DNA from: Nocardiopsis ganjiahuensis DSM 45031
GTDB taxonomy: Bacteria; Actinomycetota; Actinomycetes; Streptosporangiales; Streptosporangiaceae
Length of the DNA stretch: 64,000 bases
Direction of reading: 5' to 3'
Assembly: GCF_000341085.1 (NCBI RefSeq)
Contig: NZ_ANBA01000002.1
Coordinates: 496,001 to 560,000, forward strand
Part shown: positions 43,852-52,718 of the stretch, in pieces
How the letters are laid out: each line of letters begins with the position of its first letter
Numbering within the stretch: position 1 is the stretch's first letter
Translations under genes and position numbers: made by a program
The notes under the pieces: generated by a model
What the model was told of the DNA's origin: nothing
Seen by the model: only the letters and a program-made list of their open reading frames with translations
The model's database searches: none

Positions 43852-45543
43852 TCAGCCGGTGTCCGAGGACGGGCTCAGGACCAGCATGCAGACGTCGTCG
43901 TCGTAGGAGTGGCCCAGAAGGGCCGAGGCCAGCAGTTCGTCGGCGGCCGACTCCGTGTCCCCACCCGCCCGGAAGGCCGCGCCGAAGCCCTTGCCCAGGC
44001 GAAGGATTCCGTCGTCGATGGACTCCCCGCGGCGTTCGACCAGACCGTCGGTGTAGAGCAGCAGCGACCTGCCGGGGCGCACGTCCACACGGTGGTCCAT
44101 GAAGGAGAGGTCGACCGGAAGGCCCAGCATGCCGCCCGCGGGAGCCTCCACAGCGGAGACCTCACCCGAAGCGGTACGCAGCAGCGGCGGCGGATGCCCG
44201 GCCGACGCCATGGTCACCTTGGACCTGCCCGGCCGGAACCGGATGATGACGGCCGTGGCGAACAGGTCCGGTTCCAGGCGGTCGAGCAGCCGGTGCAGGA
44301 GCCCCAGCAGAGCGGCCGGGCTGCGCTCGTGCACCGCGTAGGCCCGCAGGGCGGTCCGCAGCTGGCCCATGGTGACCGCGGCATGGATGCCGTGCCCGGT
44401 GACGTCTCCGACCACACCGATGTACTCCCCGTCCCCCAGAGGGAAGACGTCGTACCAGTCACCGCCCACGTTCATGCCGTCCTCGGCGGGGAGGTAGCGC
44501 GCGGTCAACGCCACCCCGGAGACCCGTGGCAACTGGGTGAGCATCGCCCGTTGGAGAGCGGACGCCGTGTCGCGCTCGTGCTCGAACCGCTGGGCGTTGT
44601 CCAGCGCGGCGGCGACACGGCGGGCGAGCTCGCCCAGCATCAGGTCGTCGTCCTCGAGGTCAGCGACGCGCTGCAGCACCATCACCCCCGACGAGCGGGC
44701 CGGGAGCAGCAGGGGGAACGCGGTGACGCACACCCCGTCGGGCCCGGGCTCACCGCGGGCGGGACGGCGCCCGGTGACCGCCCGGACGGCGGCGGCCGGC
44801 GGCTCCGATCCGCCGGAACCGCTGAGCGCGACGAGCGTGCCCTCCTCGTCGAACATCCACAGCTCGACCGCCAGCGCGTACGCGGGGACGAGCATCTTCT
44901 CCAGGCGCCCGTAGATCTCCGGGCGCTGGAGTGTGGCCATGAGCTGGGCGCTGGCGGCGGACAGGAAGGTCAGCCGGTTGCGGGCGGTCTCGGCCTCGTC
45001 CCGCGCCGCGCGTTCGGCCCGCAGAAGGCGCTGCTGTTCGTCGCTGGCCTGGTCGAGCTCGGCGTGCAGGACCAGCACTCCCTGGTTGGTCTCCTCCAGT
45101 TCCCTCTGGTGGGAGGCGAGCTCGTCGGCGCGCTCCCGGGCCAGACGGACCGTCCTCAGGTGACGGCGGTCGTCGGCCAGCTGTTGGGCGGCCAGTAGTT
45201 CGACCGCGGAGGCCCCTTCCCCCGTTCCGAGGTCCGGCTGCCCCTCTCCCGCGTCCGGAGGCGGTCGCTCCAGGTCCAGAGCCCCGGCCCAGGCTTCACC
45301 CTCGCGCCCCTCCCCCACGACCGTGGCCCGCAGCGACCGGTGGTCGCTCGACAGTTCCAGGCGGACCTCGCCGTGGCGACCGGACTCGACGTGGTCCCGG
45401 GCGTGCTCCGTGACGGCGGACAGGAACTCCACCGCCTCCTCCGAGTCGTACGAACCCGCTCGCAGGAAGTGCCCGATACGCGCACGGGTCAGTGCCACGT
45501 CCACCGAGGACCGGACACGTTCACTCAGGAGCTGATGACTCAT
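43852..45543 (-). CDS. GAF and SpoIIE/PP2C-type phosphatase
   Basis: A 563-residue regulatory phosphatase, last gene of the stressosome operon. Residues 1-120 are an alpha/beta region, about 125-195 form a coiled coil, about 195-330 a GAF-like sensor domain, and about 345-563 a PP2C/SpoIIE domain with GGDWYDVF, GDVTGHGIHAA and YTDGLVERRG. All metal-binding aspartates are present, so it should be active. It probably dephosphorylates an STAS antagonist. The ATG at 45543 overlaps the upstream stop as ATGA. Confidence 0.87.
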   Translation of the reverse strand: MSHQLLSERVRSSVDVALTRARIGHFLRAGSYDSEEAVEFLSAVTEHARDHVESGRHGEVRLELSSDHRSLRATVVGEGREGEAWAGALDLERPPPDAGEGQPDLGTGEGASAVELLAAQQLADDRRHLRTVRLARERADELASHQRELEETNQGVLVLHAELDQASDEQQRLLRAERAARDEAETARNRLTFLSAASAQLMATLQRPEIYGRLEKMLVPAYALAVELWMFDEEGTLVALSGSGGSEPPAAAVRAVTGRRPARGEPGPDGVCVTAFPLLLPARSSGVMVLQRVADLEDDDLMLGELARRVAAALDNAQRFEHERDTASALQRAMLTQLPRVSGVALTARYLPAEDGMNVGGDWYDVFPLGDGEYIGVVGDVTGHGIHAAVTMGQLRTALRAYAVHERSPAALLGLLHRLLDRLEPDLFATAVIIRFRPGRSKVTMASAGHPPPLLRTASGEVSAVEAPAGGMLGLPVDLSFMDHRVDVRPGRSLLLYTDGLVERRGESIDDGILRLGKGFGAAFRAGGDTESAADELLASALLGHSYDDDVCMLVLSPSSDTG

Positions 45544-46586
45544 TCCCTCTCCCCTGCGGAGTGTTCGGTGTGCAGCACGACAGCGACGGCGGTGTCGTCC
45601 CGCAGGGGACGGGCCGCGCTGCCCGCGTTCCGGAAGACCCGCGCGGCGATCAGCGCGGCGTCCCTGTCGACCAGGCGTTCGATCCCCTCGGAGGACCATC
45701 GGCTGGGCAGCCCGTCGGTGTACAGCACCAGGAGGTCGCCCCGGTTCCACTCCCGGCGCAGCGGCACCGGGGTGCGCAGCCCGAAGGCGCCCACGATGCC
45801 GGGCTGGGAGAGGAGTGTCTCCCAGCGGCCGCCGCTGTAGTGCCGGGCGCTGACGTTGCCGACGCCGCAGAACGTCAGCCGGTGAGCTGACTCGTCGATG
45901 TCGGCGACGGCCACGGCGGCGCCGCGAGTGGGCCGCAGTTCTGTGTGCAGGAGGCGCAGCAGCGATTCGGGGGACTCCCCGGCACGGTGCCGCACCGTGC
46001 GCACCGCGGTGTCGCTGGCCTCGGCCGCCCCGGCCCCGTGTCCGAGGCCGTCGGCCAGCATGACGGTGCGGTGCCCCGGACCGCCGCGGAAGGCCAGACC
46101 GTCGCCGCACTCGGGGCGGCCGCCCAACGCCAGGTGCATGCCGCCGGTGACGGCGGGAGCGGCGAACAGCGCGCGGTGCTCGGGTGCGGCGATCCGGGCC
46201 AGGGCAAGGGTTCCCTGGCCCGGGACACCGTCCACCTCGAAGTGGTCGCAAGCCCGCGCGCAGGCGCCCAGTCCGGTGCCGAGCGAGCCGCCGGTGGAAT
46301 AGCCGTCGGCCATGGCACGGTCCACGTCACCGATACCCGGGCCGTGGTCCAGGGCCAGGATCTGCAGGGCCCGGGCGTTGCCCCAGCTGTCGCTCACCAC
46401 CTCGGCGACGATCCTGCCCCCGCCCGCGTACTTGACCGCGTTGGTGGCCAGTTCCGTCGCCGTCAGGGCGGCGTCACCGGCTCTGGCGCGGTCCAAACCC
46501 GCCGCGGCGGCGGCCTCCCCGACGGCCTGACGCGCCTCGCGGACCAGGGTGGAGTCGCTGACCGCCACGTCCCAGACCCTGGTCAT
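45540..46586 (-). CDS. RsbT-like kinase fused to RsbX-like phosphatase
   Basis: A 348-residue fusion. Residues 1-135 are a GHKL/anti-sigma-type ATPase (ELATNAVKYAGG, DHGPGIGDVD, GTGLGA) similar to RsbT. Residues 140-348 resemble RsbX/PP2C (VMLADGLGHG, LLVLYTDGLPSRW). Such a protein could both phosphorylate and dephosphorylate stressosome partners. The ATG at 46586 overlaps the RsbT stop as ATGA and its own stop overlaps the next gene the same way. Confidence 0.85.
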   Translation of the reverse strand: MTRVWDVAVSDSTLVREARQAVGEAAAAAGLDRARAGDAALTATELATNAVKYAGGGRIVAEVVSDSWGNARALQILALDHGPGIGDVDRAMADGYSTGGSLGTGLGACARACDHFEVDGVPGQGTLALARIAAPEHRALFAAPAVTGGMHLALGGRPECGDGLAFRGGPGHRTVMLADGLGHGAGAAEASDTAVRTVRHRAGESPESLLRLLHTELRPTRGAAVAVADIDESAHRLTFCGVGNVSARHYSGGRWETLLSQPGIVGAFGLRTPVPLRREWNRGDLLVLYTDGLPSRWSSEGIERLVDRDAALIAARVFRNAGSAARPLRDDTAVAVVLHTEHSAGERE

Positions 46587-47020
46587 CGGGGCCCGTGGGA
46601 CGCGTGCCCCCGCCACAGGGTGACGGAGACGGTGGTGCCCTCGCCCAGCGCGGTGTCCACCGAGAACTCGTGGACCAGCCGCTTGGAGCCGCTCAGCCCC
46701 ATGCCGAGCCCGCCGGCGGTGGAGTAGCCGTCGCGCAGCGCGCGGTCGACGTCGGTGATGCCGGACCCCTCGTCGCGGAAGGTCAGGGTGAGGCCGTCGC
46801 GGCCCTGGGCGTCGGACACCGCGTCCACGGTGACGGAGCCCCCGCCCCCGTGGATGAGGGTGTTGCGGGCGAGCTCGCTGGCCGCGGTCACCAGTTTGGT
46901 CTGCTGGACCAGGCCGAACCCGAGCTCCTGCGCCAGGGTGCGCACGCGCTGACGCACGGTCATGAGGTCCGCGTCGTTGCGGACCGGGAGGCTGACGGTG
47001 GCTCGTTCGTCGGTGCTCAC
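46583..47020 (-). CDS. rsbT: RsbT-family switch kinase
   Basis: A 145-residue GHKL kinase. ELARNTLIHGGGGS is the N box, FRDEGSGITD the G1 box and GGLGMGLSGSKRLV the G2 box. RsbT phosphorylates RsbS and RsbR in the stressosome and, once released, passes the stress signal on. The GTG start at 47020 overlaps the RsbS stop as GTGA, matching the conserved R-S-T order. Confidence 0.9.
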   Translation of the reverse strand: MSTDERATVSLPVRNDADLMTVRQRVRTLAQELGFGLVQQTKLVTAASELARNTLIHGGGGSVTVDAVSDAQGRDGLTLTFRDEGSGITDVDRALRDGYSTAGGLGMGLSGSKRLVHEFSVDTALGEGTTVSVTLWRGHASHGPR

Positions 47021-47433
47021 GTCGGGGTCCGATCGGTACCCCTGGCGGCGGGCTGGTCCCCTCTGTCCCGGATCTCGACCCCGAACCGGGAGGCGGCCTC
47101 GATGACGGTTCGGGAGGTCTCCAGGCCGGGGAGGGCCAGTCCGAGTTCGACCAGGGTGATGGCGACGCTGGGACGCATGCCCACGAGCACCGCCTGGGCC
47201 GCCAGTAGCCGGGCGCTGGCGGCCACTTCCGCGAGGACACGGGCCAGGAAGGAGTCGACCATGTCGAGCCCGCTGATGTCGATGATGACCCCGCGGGCCC
47301 CGGTTTCGGACACGGCCAGGGTCACGTCCGTCCGTAGGTCGACGGCCGCGTCGTCGGGGAGTTCCCCCTGGATACTGATGAGCAGAATGCCACCCAGGTC
47401 CAGAACGGGGACGGAGGATGCTCCAGGTTGCAC
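47017..47433 (-). CDS. rsbS: RsbS-family STAS scaffold protein
   Basis: A 138-residue single STAS domain protein. VIIDISGLDMVDSFLARVLA contains the conserved serine that RsbT phosphorylates. With RsbR it forms the stressosome core and holds RsbT. GTG start at 47433. Translationally coupled to rsbT. Confidence 0.88.
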   Translation of the reverse strand: MQPGASSVPVLDLGGILLISIQGELPDDAAVDLRTDVTLAVSETGARGVIIDISGLDMVDSFLARVLAEVAASARLLAAQAVLVGMRPSVAITLVELGLALPGLETSRTVIEAASRFGVEIRDRGDQPAARGTDRTPT

Positions 47434-47454
47434 GGTTTTGGTCCGATCGGTCTG

Positions 47455-48327
47455 TCAGTGACGGGGCGCGATTCCCTTGGCCTGTTCGCTCTGCCGTTCC
47501 AGCGCCAGTTCCAGCGCGTCGGCGAGGGTGGCCCGGGTGGTGACCGGGCCGAGGTCGAGTCCGAGCTGGACCATGGTCTGGGCGATCGCGGGCCGGATGC
47601 CCGAGATCACGCAGTCGGCTCCCATGAGGCGCGCGGCGGCCACGGTCTTCATCAGGTGCTGGGCGACGAGGGAGTCGACCGTGGGCACCCCCGTGATGTC
47701 GAGGATGGCCATGGTCGCGTTGTGCTCGACGATGGCCTCCAGGAGGTTCTCCATCACCACCTGGCTGCGTGCGCTGTCGAGCATGCCGATCAGCGGTACG
47801 GCCACCAACCGGTCCCAGAGCTTGACGACGGGGGTGGCCATCTCCAGCAGCTGCTGGCGCTGGCGCTCGACGATCTCACGGTTCTCCTGGAGCGCCGTCT
47901 CGATGACCACCACCCTGAGGGTGGCCAGGAGCTCGCTCCACAGCAACCGGGCTCGGACCCGCTCGTCCGTGTCGCCGGACGCGTCCTCCAGGAACTCGGC
48001 GGGGGCGGCACCGAGCGCGCCGACCTCGCGGTCGATCTGCCCGATGGACAGTCCCGAACGCGTGCGGGAGGTGCTCATGGCGGCCAGTTGCTGACGGATC
48101 ATCGCGAACCCGGGGGCCGCGATGTCGTCCACCCGGCCACTCTCGGCCACCTGGGCCAGGGCCTCCAGGACGGCGCGGCCAGCCTCCACCGCCTCGTCGC
48201 GGGTGACGGTGAAGACCGCCTGGAAAAGCGGCTGGTCCGCCCAAAGCTGGGCAATATGCTCTTTTTTCTCCCTCAGGAGCCGGGCCACGACCGATGTCGC
48301 GGTCCCGACCGGGGGGACGTCGGTCAT
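47455..48327 (-). CDS. rsbR: RsbR-family stressosome sensor
   Basis: A 290-residue protein with an N-terminal non-heme globin-like sensor region (about 1-150), a linker helix (LQENREIVERQRQQLLEM) and a C-terminal STAS domain (about 165-275). AILDITGVPTVDSLVAQHLM marks the phosphorylation site region, with Ser at one position where Bacillus RsbR has Thr. The ATG at 48327 has GAGGAAC upstream. It is 22 bases before rsbS and follows the upstream phosphatase gene by 82 bases. Confidence 0.88.
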   Translation of the reverse strand: MTDVPPVGTATSVVARLLREKKEHIAQLWADQPLFQAVFTVTRDEAVEAGRAVLEALAQVAESGRVDDIAAPGFAMIRQQLAAMSTSRTRSGLSIGQIDREVGALGAAPAEFLEDASGDTDERVRARLLWSELLATLRVVVIETALQENREIVERQRQQLLEMATPVVKLWDRLVAVPLIGMLDSARSQVVMENLLEAIVEHNATMAILDITGVPTVDSLVAQHLMKTVAAARLMGADCVISGIRPAIAQTMVQLGLDLGPVTTRATLADALELALERQSEQAKGIAPRH

Positions 48328-48409
48328 GTGTTCCTCTCATCGCTTGTTTGCCGCACGACAAATGTTTACCAGAGCATTGTCGTCTTCGCCGGGTCGCGCC
48401 CAGAAGCAG

Positions 48410-49576
48410 TCAGTCCTTGCCTCTCCAGTCGAGGCACACGACCAGGGCGTCGTCCACGCCCGGGGCGCCCTGCCGGTACTCGGCGAGGTTGCGCAGGACC
48501 TCGTGGGGCACCGAGGCCGCGGGGAGCAGCCGGGTCGAGAGGATCGAGCGTGCCAGCGCCCGGTCACCGAAGGGAACGGAATCCGCGCCGTGCGCTTCGA
48601 ACACCCCGTCGCTGACGAACACCAACCGGTCGCCCGCCTGGACGGTGAAGTGCTGCACCGTGTAGACGGTGTCCTCCGCCATCCCCAGCGGCATCTGCGC
48701 CTCGAAGGGGTAGCGGGTCACCGTGTCCTCCCTCAGGACGTACAGGCGGGGCGACCCCGCGTCGACCACCTCCACCTCTCCGGTGGCGGGATCGAAGGAG
48801 AGCATGAGCACGTCGAGATAGCGTTCGCCGCCGTGCTGGGCGTAGACGGCCTTGTCGGCGAGGGCGACCTGGTCGGCCAGCGGGATCCCCGCGCGGCGGG
48901 CGTTGCGCAGGGCGTTGACCGCCAGGCTGGTGAGCAGGGACGCCTCGATGCCCTCACCCATGCCGTTGGTGACGCTGAGCCACAGGCGGTCGCTCTCGGC
49001 CGACCAGTCGAAGTTGTCGCCGCGGATGGAGTAGGCGGGCTCCAGTTGGGCCCCGAGGCTGTATTCGAGGCATTCGTAGGCACGGCCTGCCAACAGGTCC
49101 CACTGCATCTCGGCGGCCAGAGTGAGGCGGTCACGGCGCCGTACCACCCGGTAGAAGTCGGTGTCCCTCTCCGCGACGAGGAGCTCGTGTCCCAGCGTCT
49201 GGGCGATCCGCCCCATCTCGCCGAGGAGGTCCTGGCTCACGTCCTGGCCGGGCAGCGCCACCACGAGCACGCCCAACCGGTCCCCTCGCACGCTCACCGG
49301 CAGGCGCACGATCACCTGCTCGGCGCCCGCGAACTTCTCCACCCGGCACGACTGGGAACCGAAGACCCGTCCGGCCTCGCTGTTGAACAGCGAATGCTGT
49401 CTGGGTTCCTGGTGCGGTTCCGTAACATGGCACAGAGCCGTCATGCCGTAGTCGACCAAAAGCAGGTCCACCGTCAGCGCGTCGTAGTGCGCGCCCAGGA
49501 CGCCGCGGAGCGCCGTCAGCAGCCTGTCGGGCCTGGCCTGGCGCAGGGCCCGAGCGACCGCCTCGTAACCGTTCAA
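48410..49576 (-). CDS. SpoIIE-type phosphatase-like protein, variant active site
   Basis: A 388-residue protein with an N-terminal sensory region (about 1-170, probably GAF-like) and a C-terminal SpoIIE/PP2C-type domain (about 185-388). The usual GDVxGHG metal motif reads SVTNGMGEGIEA, so the metal-binding Asp is missing; DNFDWS and VSDGVFEAHG remain. This variant recurs in actinobacteria, so it is a real family rather than a broken copy, but its enzymatic state is uncertain. The start appears to be TTG at 49576, with only a weak AGGT upstream. It heads the stressosome operon. Confidence 0.78.
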   Translation of the reverse strand: MNGYEAVARALRQARPDRLLTALRGVLGAHYDALTVDLLLVDYGMTALCHVTEPHQEPRQHSLFNSEAGRVFGSQSCRVEKFAGAEQVIVRLPVSVRGDRLGVLVVALPGQDVSQDLLGEMGRIAQTLGHELLVAERDTDFYRVVRRRDRLTLAAEMQWDLLAGRAYECLEYSLGAQLEPAYSIRGDNFDWSAESDRLWLSVTNGMGEGIEASLLTSLAVNALRNARRAGIPLADQVALADKAVYAQHGGERYLDVLMLSFDPATGEVEVVDAGSPRLYVLREDTVTRYPFEAQMPLGMAEDTVYTVQHFTVQAGDRLVFVSDGVFEAHGADSVPFGDRALARSILSTRLLPAASVPHEVLRNLAEYRQGAPGVDDALVVCLDWRGKD

Positions 49577-49745
49577 AGTCGTTTACCTGTGTCTTCTCTA
49601 CGGGAATCTCTGCGTACCCGCCCGGGTTTGCGGCGGACACGGTCGGCGGACACGGAACCGGGCGTTCCGTTATGGTTTTGGTGATACCCGACTGCCGACC
49701 AGGGCACGGGCTTAACTCACAACCGTGATGTGGTGAAACTGGAAA

Positions 49746-50243
49746 GTGAGTGCTGAATCCCAGGAACAGGCGTGTGACACGGCCCGGGCCGCCTCGGAAG
49801 TGACCGAGTTGATCGAGGTGCTCTGGGGGCGGGGGCGCGAGGTGGCGACCGCTCCGGTCTCAGCGTCTCAGCTGAAGGTTCTGTTCATCCTCGAAGGCGA
49901 GGACGGTGTGAACCTGCGTACCGTCACCGAGCGTCTGGGCTCCACCCCTCCCTCCGTCAGCAGACTGTGCGACCGCCTCGAGGCGGTCGGTTTCGTGCAC
50001 AGGACATCCAGTCCCAGTAGCCGCCGTGAGCTGAGGGTCTGGCTCACCGACAGCGGGCGCTCGTTCATCCACGACCTCCGCGCCCGGCGAGAGCGTGAGC
50101 TCCACGCCGTCGTCTCGAACATGCCCCCACGGAAGCGGGCGATGCTCCTGGAGGGCCTCGCCGCCTTCCAGGAGGCGGCTGGCCGGATGGGCGCCGGGGC
50201 CGGGGAGGCCGAGCACGAGCGGCGGGGCTTCCGCTCAGCGTGA
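49746..50243 (+). CDS. MarR-family regulator
   Basis: A 165-residue winged-helix protein. The DNA-binding region (about 55-105) is VTERLGSTPPSVSRLCDRLE with a wing at TSSPSSRRELRVWLTD. The C-terminal helix and charged tail are typical. It diverges from the stressosome operon over a 170-base gap and could regulate it, itself, or both. GTG start at 49746. The effector is unknown. Confidence 0.82.
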   Translation: MSAESQEQACDTARAASEVTELIEVLWGRGREVATAPVSASQLKVLFILEGEDGVNLRTVTERLGSTPPSVSRLCDRLEAVGFVHRTSSPSSRRELRVWLTDSGRSFIHDLRARRERELHAVVSNMPPRKRAMLLEGLAAFQEAAGRMGAGAGEAEHERRGFRSA

Positions 50244-50364
50244 ACCCCGCCGCTCGGCACCCCTCCCACCCTGAAACAATGCCCACATCGTCAACTATTG
50301 TCAAGAAGCAACAGTTTGTGTGACGTGCTCGACATGCCCGGCACGGCGGAACTCCGGAAAACAC

Positions 50365-50419
50365 GACCGCTCCCCAGGATCCGGACCGGGAACGGCGGTC
50401 CGGCTCCTGGGGAGCGGTC
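50365..50419. terminator. Long inverted repeat between convergent genes
   Basis: Arms of 24 bases with one mismatch (50365-50388 and 50396-50419) around a 7-base loop. It lies between the MarR gene and a convergent membrane-protein gene. It probably terminates both, but is longer than any other hairpin here. Confidence 0.7.
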
Positions 50420-50491
50420 CATGGGCGACCACACCGTTCATGTGGTCATCCGCGTGTCATCTGTTCGTTTGTGCCTCCACCTGCAGGGCGC

Positions 50492-50794
50492 TCAGTTCCC
50501 GGGCGGGTACTGGGGGCCCGGGCCCTGGGGGCCCCGCGGGCCGGGGCCCGGGGCTCCGGGGTACTGGCCGGGGGGCTGCTGGTACGGCGGGTACTGACCG
50601 GGGTGGGGCTGCCGGCCGTACGGGGACCCGCCCTGCGACGGGTACCGGCCGTACGGAGGCTGCGCCTGCTGCGGGTACTGGCCGGGGCGCGGAGCCGGCT
50701 TTCGGCGGGCGAACACGACGACGAGCACCACCCCGACCGCGATGAGGATCAGGACGAGCAGACCGAGCATCAGGATGAGACCGCTGAAGGCCAC
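50492..50794 (-). CDS. Small Pro/Gly/Tyr-rich membrane protein
   Basis: A 100-residue protein with one N-terminal helix (about 5-28, LILMLGLLVLILIAVGVVLV) and a basic then Pro/Gln/Tyr/Gly-rich tail with YGR, GQYP and QYPP repeats. The GTG at 50794 has GGAGAA 5 bases upstream. The tail is of the low-complexity type found in many actinobacterial envelope proteins. Function unknown. Confidence 0.55.
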   Translation of the reverse strand: MAFSGLILMLGLLVLILIAVGVVLVVVFARRKPAPRPGQYPQQAQPPYGRYPSQGGSPYGRQPHPGQYPPYQQPPGQYPGAPGPGPRGPQGPGPQYPPGN

Positions 50795-50822
50795 GAGGTT
50801 CTCCGGGGGGTAGGTGGGGCGC

Positions 50823-51791
50823 TCAGATGATCGGGGGCCGTCCGGCCAGGGTCATCCGCCAGGCCGTCTTCCAACTGATGGGGGTGCGTCGGCCCGCGTC
50901 CTCGCGCCAGCCCTCACGGAAGCCGGCGAACCAGGACTTGAGGGCGGCGCGGTCCCGCTCGCGCAGCAGCGTGAGCCCCACCCAGGTGCCCAGGTAGGCG
51001 AAGACCAGGGGCCACGGGAGGTTGCGGCGGGCCAGCCACACCCGGTTGCGGGCGTTGAGCCGGTAGAAGTTCTCGTGCCGGGTCGGCGCGACGGCCGGGT
51101 GGTACATCACGGCGTCGGCGTCGTACTCGATGGTGTACCCGGCGTCCATGATGCGCCAGGCCAGGTCGGTCTCCTCGTGGGCGTAGAAGAACTCGCCCGG
51201 CAGTCCCCCGCCCTCCTCGAAGGCGGAGCGGCGGACGGCGCTGGCACCGCCGAGGAAGGTGGTGACCACACTCGACTTGCGGGAGTCGCCCACCCGCAGC
51301 CGCGGTACGTGGCGGCGCTGGTCCGGACCGCCGTCGGGATCGGCGATGCGGAACGACAGCGCGCCCAGGGCGGGATCGGCGGCGAAGCGCTCGCGCACGT
51401 GCCTGGCCAGGTCCATGGAGCGGTACCAGCCGTCGTCGTCCAGGAACAGGACCACATCGCCCCGGGTCGCCCGGACACCCTCGTTGCGGCCCGCGGGGAT
51501 GCCCACGTTCTCCGGCAGGCGCACGGTGGTGACACCCTCGGGGAGCTCGGGCAGGTCGGCGCCGTTGCCGACGACCACGACCTCGACGTCGGCGCCCTCC
51601 TGCTCGAACACGCTGGTGATCGCACGACGCAGCTCGGCGGGACGGTTGCCCATGGTGAGCAGCACACAGGACAGGGTGGGCTTTCCGGTACCGGGCACCT
51701 GGGAGCTGCTCCGTTCGGCTCGGGGCGCTCGGTTGTCCTGCGCCGTGGGAGTACCGGAGCCTTGCGAAGGCGGGATCACGGGAGTGGCCAT
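50823..51791 (-). CDS. GT2-family glycosyltransferase
   Basis: A 322-residue GT-A enzyme. After a 38-residue disordered N terminus the domain begins LSCVLLTMGNRPAELRRAIT. The metal-binding DxD-type motif is LFLDDDGWY, and AHEETDLAWRIMDAG holds the catalytic-region ED pair. The C terminus has one hydrophobic stretch (LVFAYLGTWVGLTLL) and is probably membrane-associated. The ATG is at 51791. It lies downstream of the terminator that closes the polyol-phosphate operon. Confidence 0.85.
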   Translation of the reverse strand: MATPVIPPSQGSGTPTAQDNRAPRAERSSSQVPGTGKPTLSCVLLTMGNRPAELRRAITSVFEQEGADVEVVVVGNGADLPELPEGVTTVRLPENVGIPAGRNEGVRATRGDVVLFLDDDGWYRSMDLARHVRERFAADPALGALSFRIADPDGGPDQRRHVPRLRVGDSRKSSVVTTFLGGASAVRRSAFEEGGGLPGEFFYAHEETDLAWRIMDAGYTIEYDADAVMYHPAVAPTRHENFYRLNARNRVWLARRNLPWPLVFAYLGTWVGLTLLRERDRAALKSWFAGFREGWREDAGRRTPISWKTAWRMTLAGRPPII

Positions 51792-51885
51792 GGTTGCGAC
51801 CGTTCAGTGGACGACGTGCGGCTGACAAGTGGACACATGTCAACGTTCGCAGAAACAGACTAACGAAAGAATAAAAGCGAAGTGT

Positions 51886-51923
51886 ACGGAGCCGTGGACG
51901 GGGTATCGTCCACGGCTCCGTAG
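51886..51923 (-). terminator. Terminator of the polyol-phosphate operon
   Basis: A perfect 15-bp stem (TACGGAGCCGTGGAC with 51909-51923) and an 8-base loop, followed on the minus strand by CTTTTATTCTTT. Confidence 0.92.
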
Positions 51924-51947
51924 CGACGTGAGAACGTCACCGAGGCG

Positions 51948-52718
51948 TTACTCGAGGCGTCGGGAGGCGAGCACGCTCACGAAGTGCGCGAAGCTCATCA
52001 GCACCGCGACGGCGGTACAGGCCACGACCAGGATCCGGGTGGCCGTCAGGTCACCGAGGAAGAGGTCGGCCACGGCCGCCACCACCACGATCAGGGACAG
52101 CTCGACCGCCTGGATGAGGCGGTGGACCTTGAGCATGGAGGCCAGGCGACGGGCCAGGCTCAGCCCCGAGGACTTCGGCTTCATGGCCTCCTCGGAGATC
52201 TTCTCCGGCAGGCCCGCCTTGGCCCGGGCCACCACCACGTTGTCGGTCTCGGCCTTGATCAGCACGACACCGAGCGCGGCGGCCATGCCCAAGATGACCC
52301 AGCCGCCCGACTCGAACTCCCCCTGGGCACGGATGCCCAGGCCGATCAGCAGGGCGACCTCGGACACGTAGTGCCCGATGCGGTCCAGGTAGATCCCGGC
52401 GACGCTGGTGCGTCCGGTGTACCGGGCCACCTCACCGTCGGAGCAGTCCAGCAGAAGGTAGATCTGCACGAACACCGCGGCGAGGATCGCCGACCACAGA
52501 CCGCCGAAGGCCACGATCACACCGGCGAGCACACCGAACGCCATCATCAGGTAGGTGATGGGGTTCGGCGGCACGCGCAGGCGCACGAAGAGGGTCGTCA
52601 GGTACGGGGAGATGTCCCGCATGTAGAGACGGCCCGCCCAGTGCTCCTCGTTGACGCGCTCCTTGATCCCCGCGGGCTGGCCGCCCGCGCGGACCTCAGC
52701 GACCGACGGCTTCGACAT
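51948..52718 (-). CDS. CDP-alcohol phosphotransferase family protein
   Basis: A 256-residue polytopic membrane enzyme. The CDP-alcohol motif is recognisable (D91xxDG..AR, then Gly108 and Asp112 in GIYLDRIGHYVSE), but the fourth Asp is His116. The family transfers a phospho-alcohol from a CDP-alcohol to an acceptor hydroxyl. The ATG at 52718 is preferred to GTG 52730; either way it overlaps the dehydrogenase gene. Neighbours suggest the donor is a CDP-polyol made by the adjacent NTP transferase, with a polyprenol or glycan acceptor. This is inference. Confidence 0.82.
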   Translation of the reverse strand: MSKPSVAEVRAGGQPAGIKERVNEEHWAGRLYMRDISPYLTTLFVRLRVPPNPITYLMMAFGVLAGVIVAFGGLWSAILAAVFVQIYLLLDCSDGEVARYTGRTSVAGIYLDRIGHYVSEVALLIGLGIRAQGEFESGGWVILGMAAALGVVLIKAETDNVVVARAKAGLPEKISEEAMKPKSSGLSLARRLASMLKVHRLIQAVELSLIVVVAAVADLFLGDLTATRILVVACTAVAVLMSFAHFVSVLASRRLE

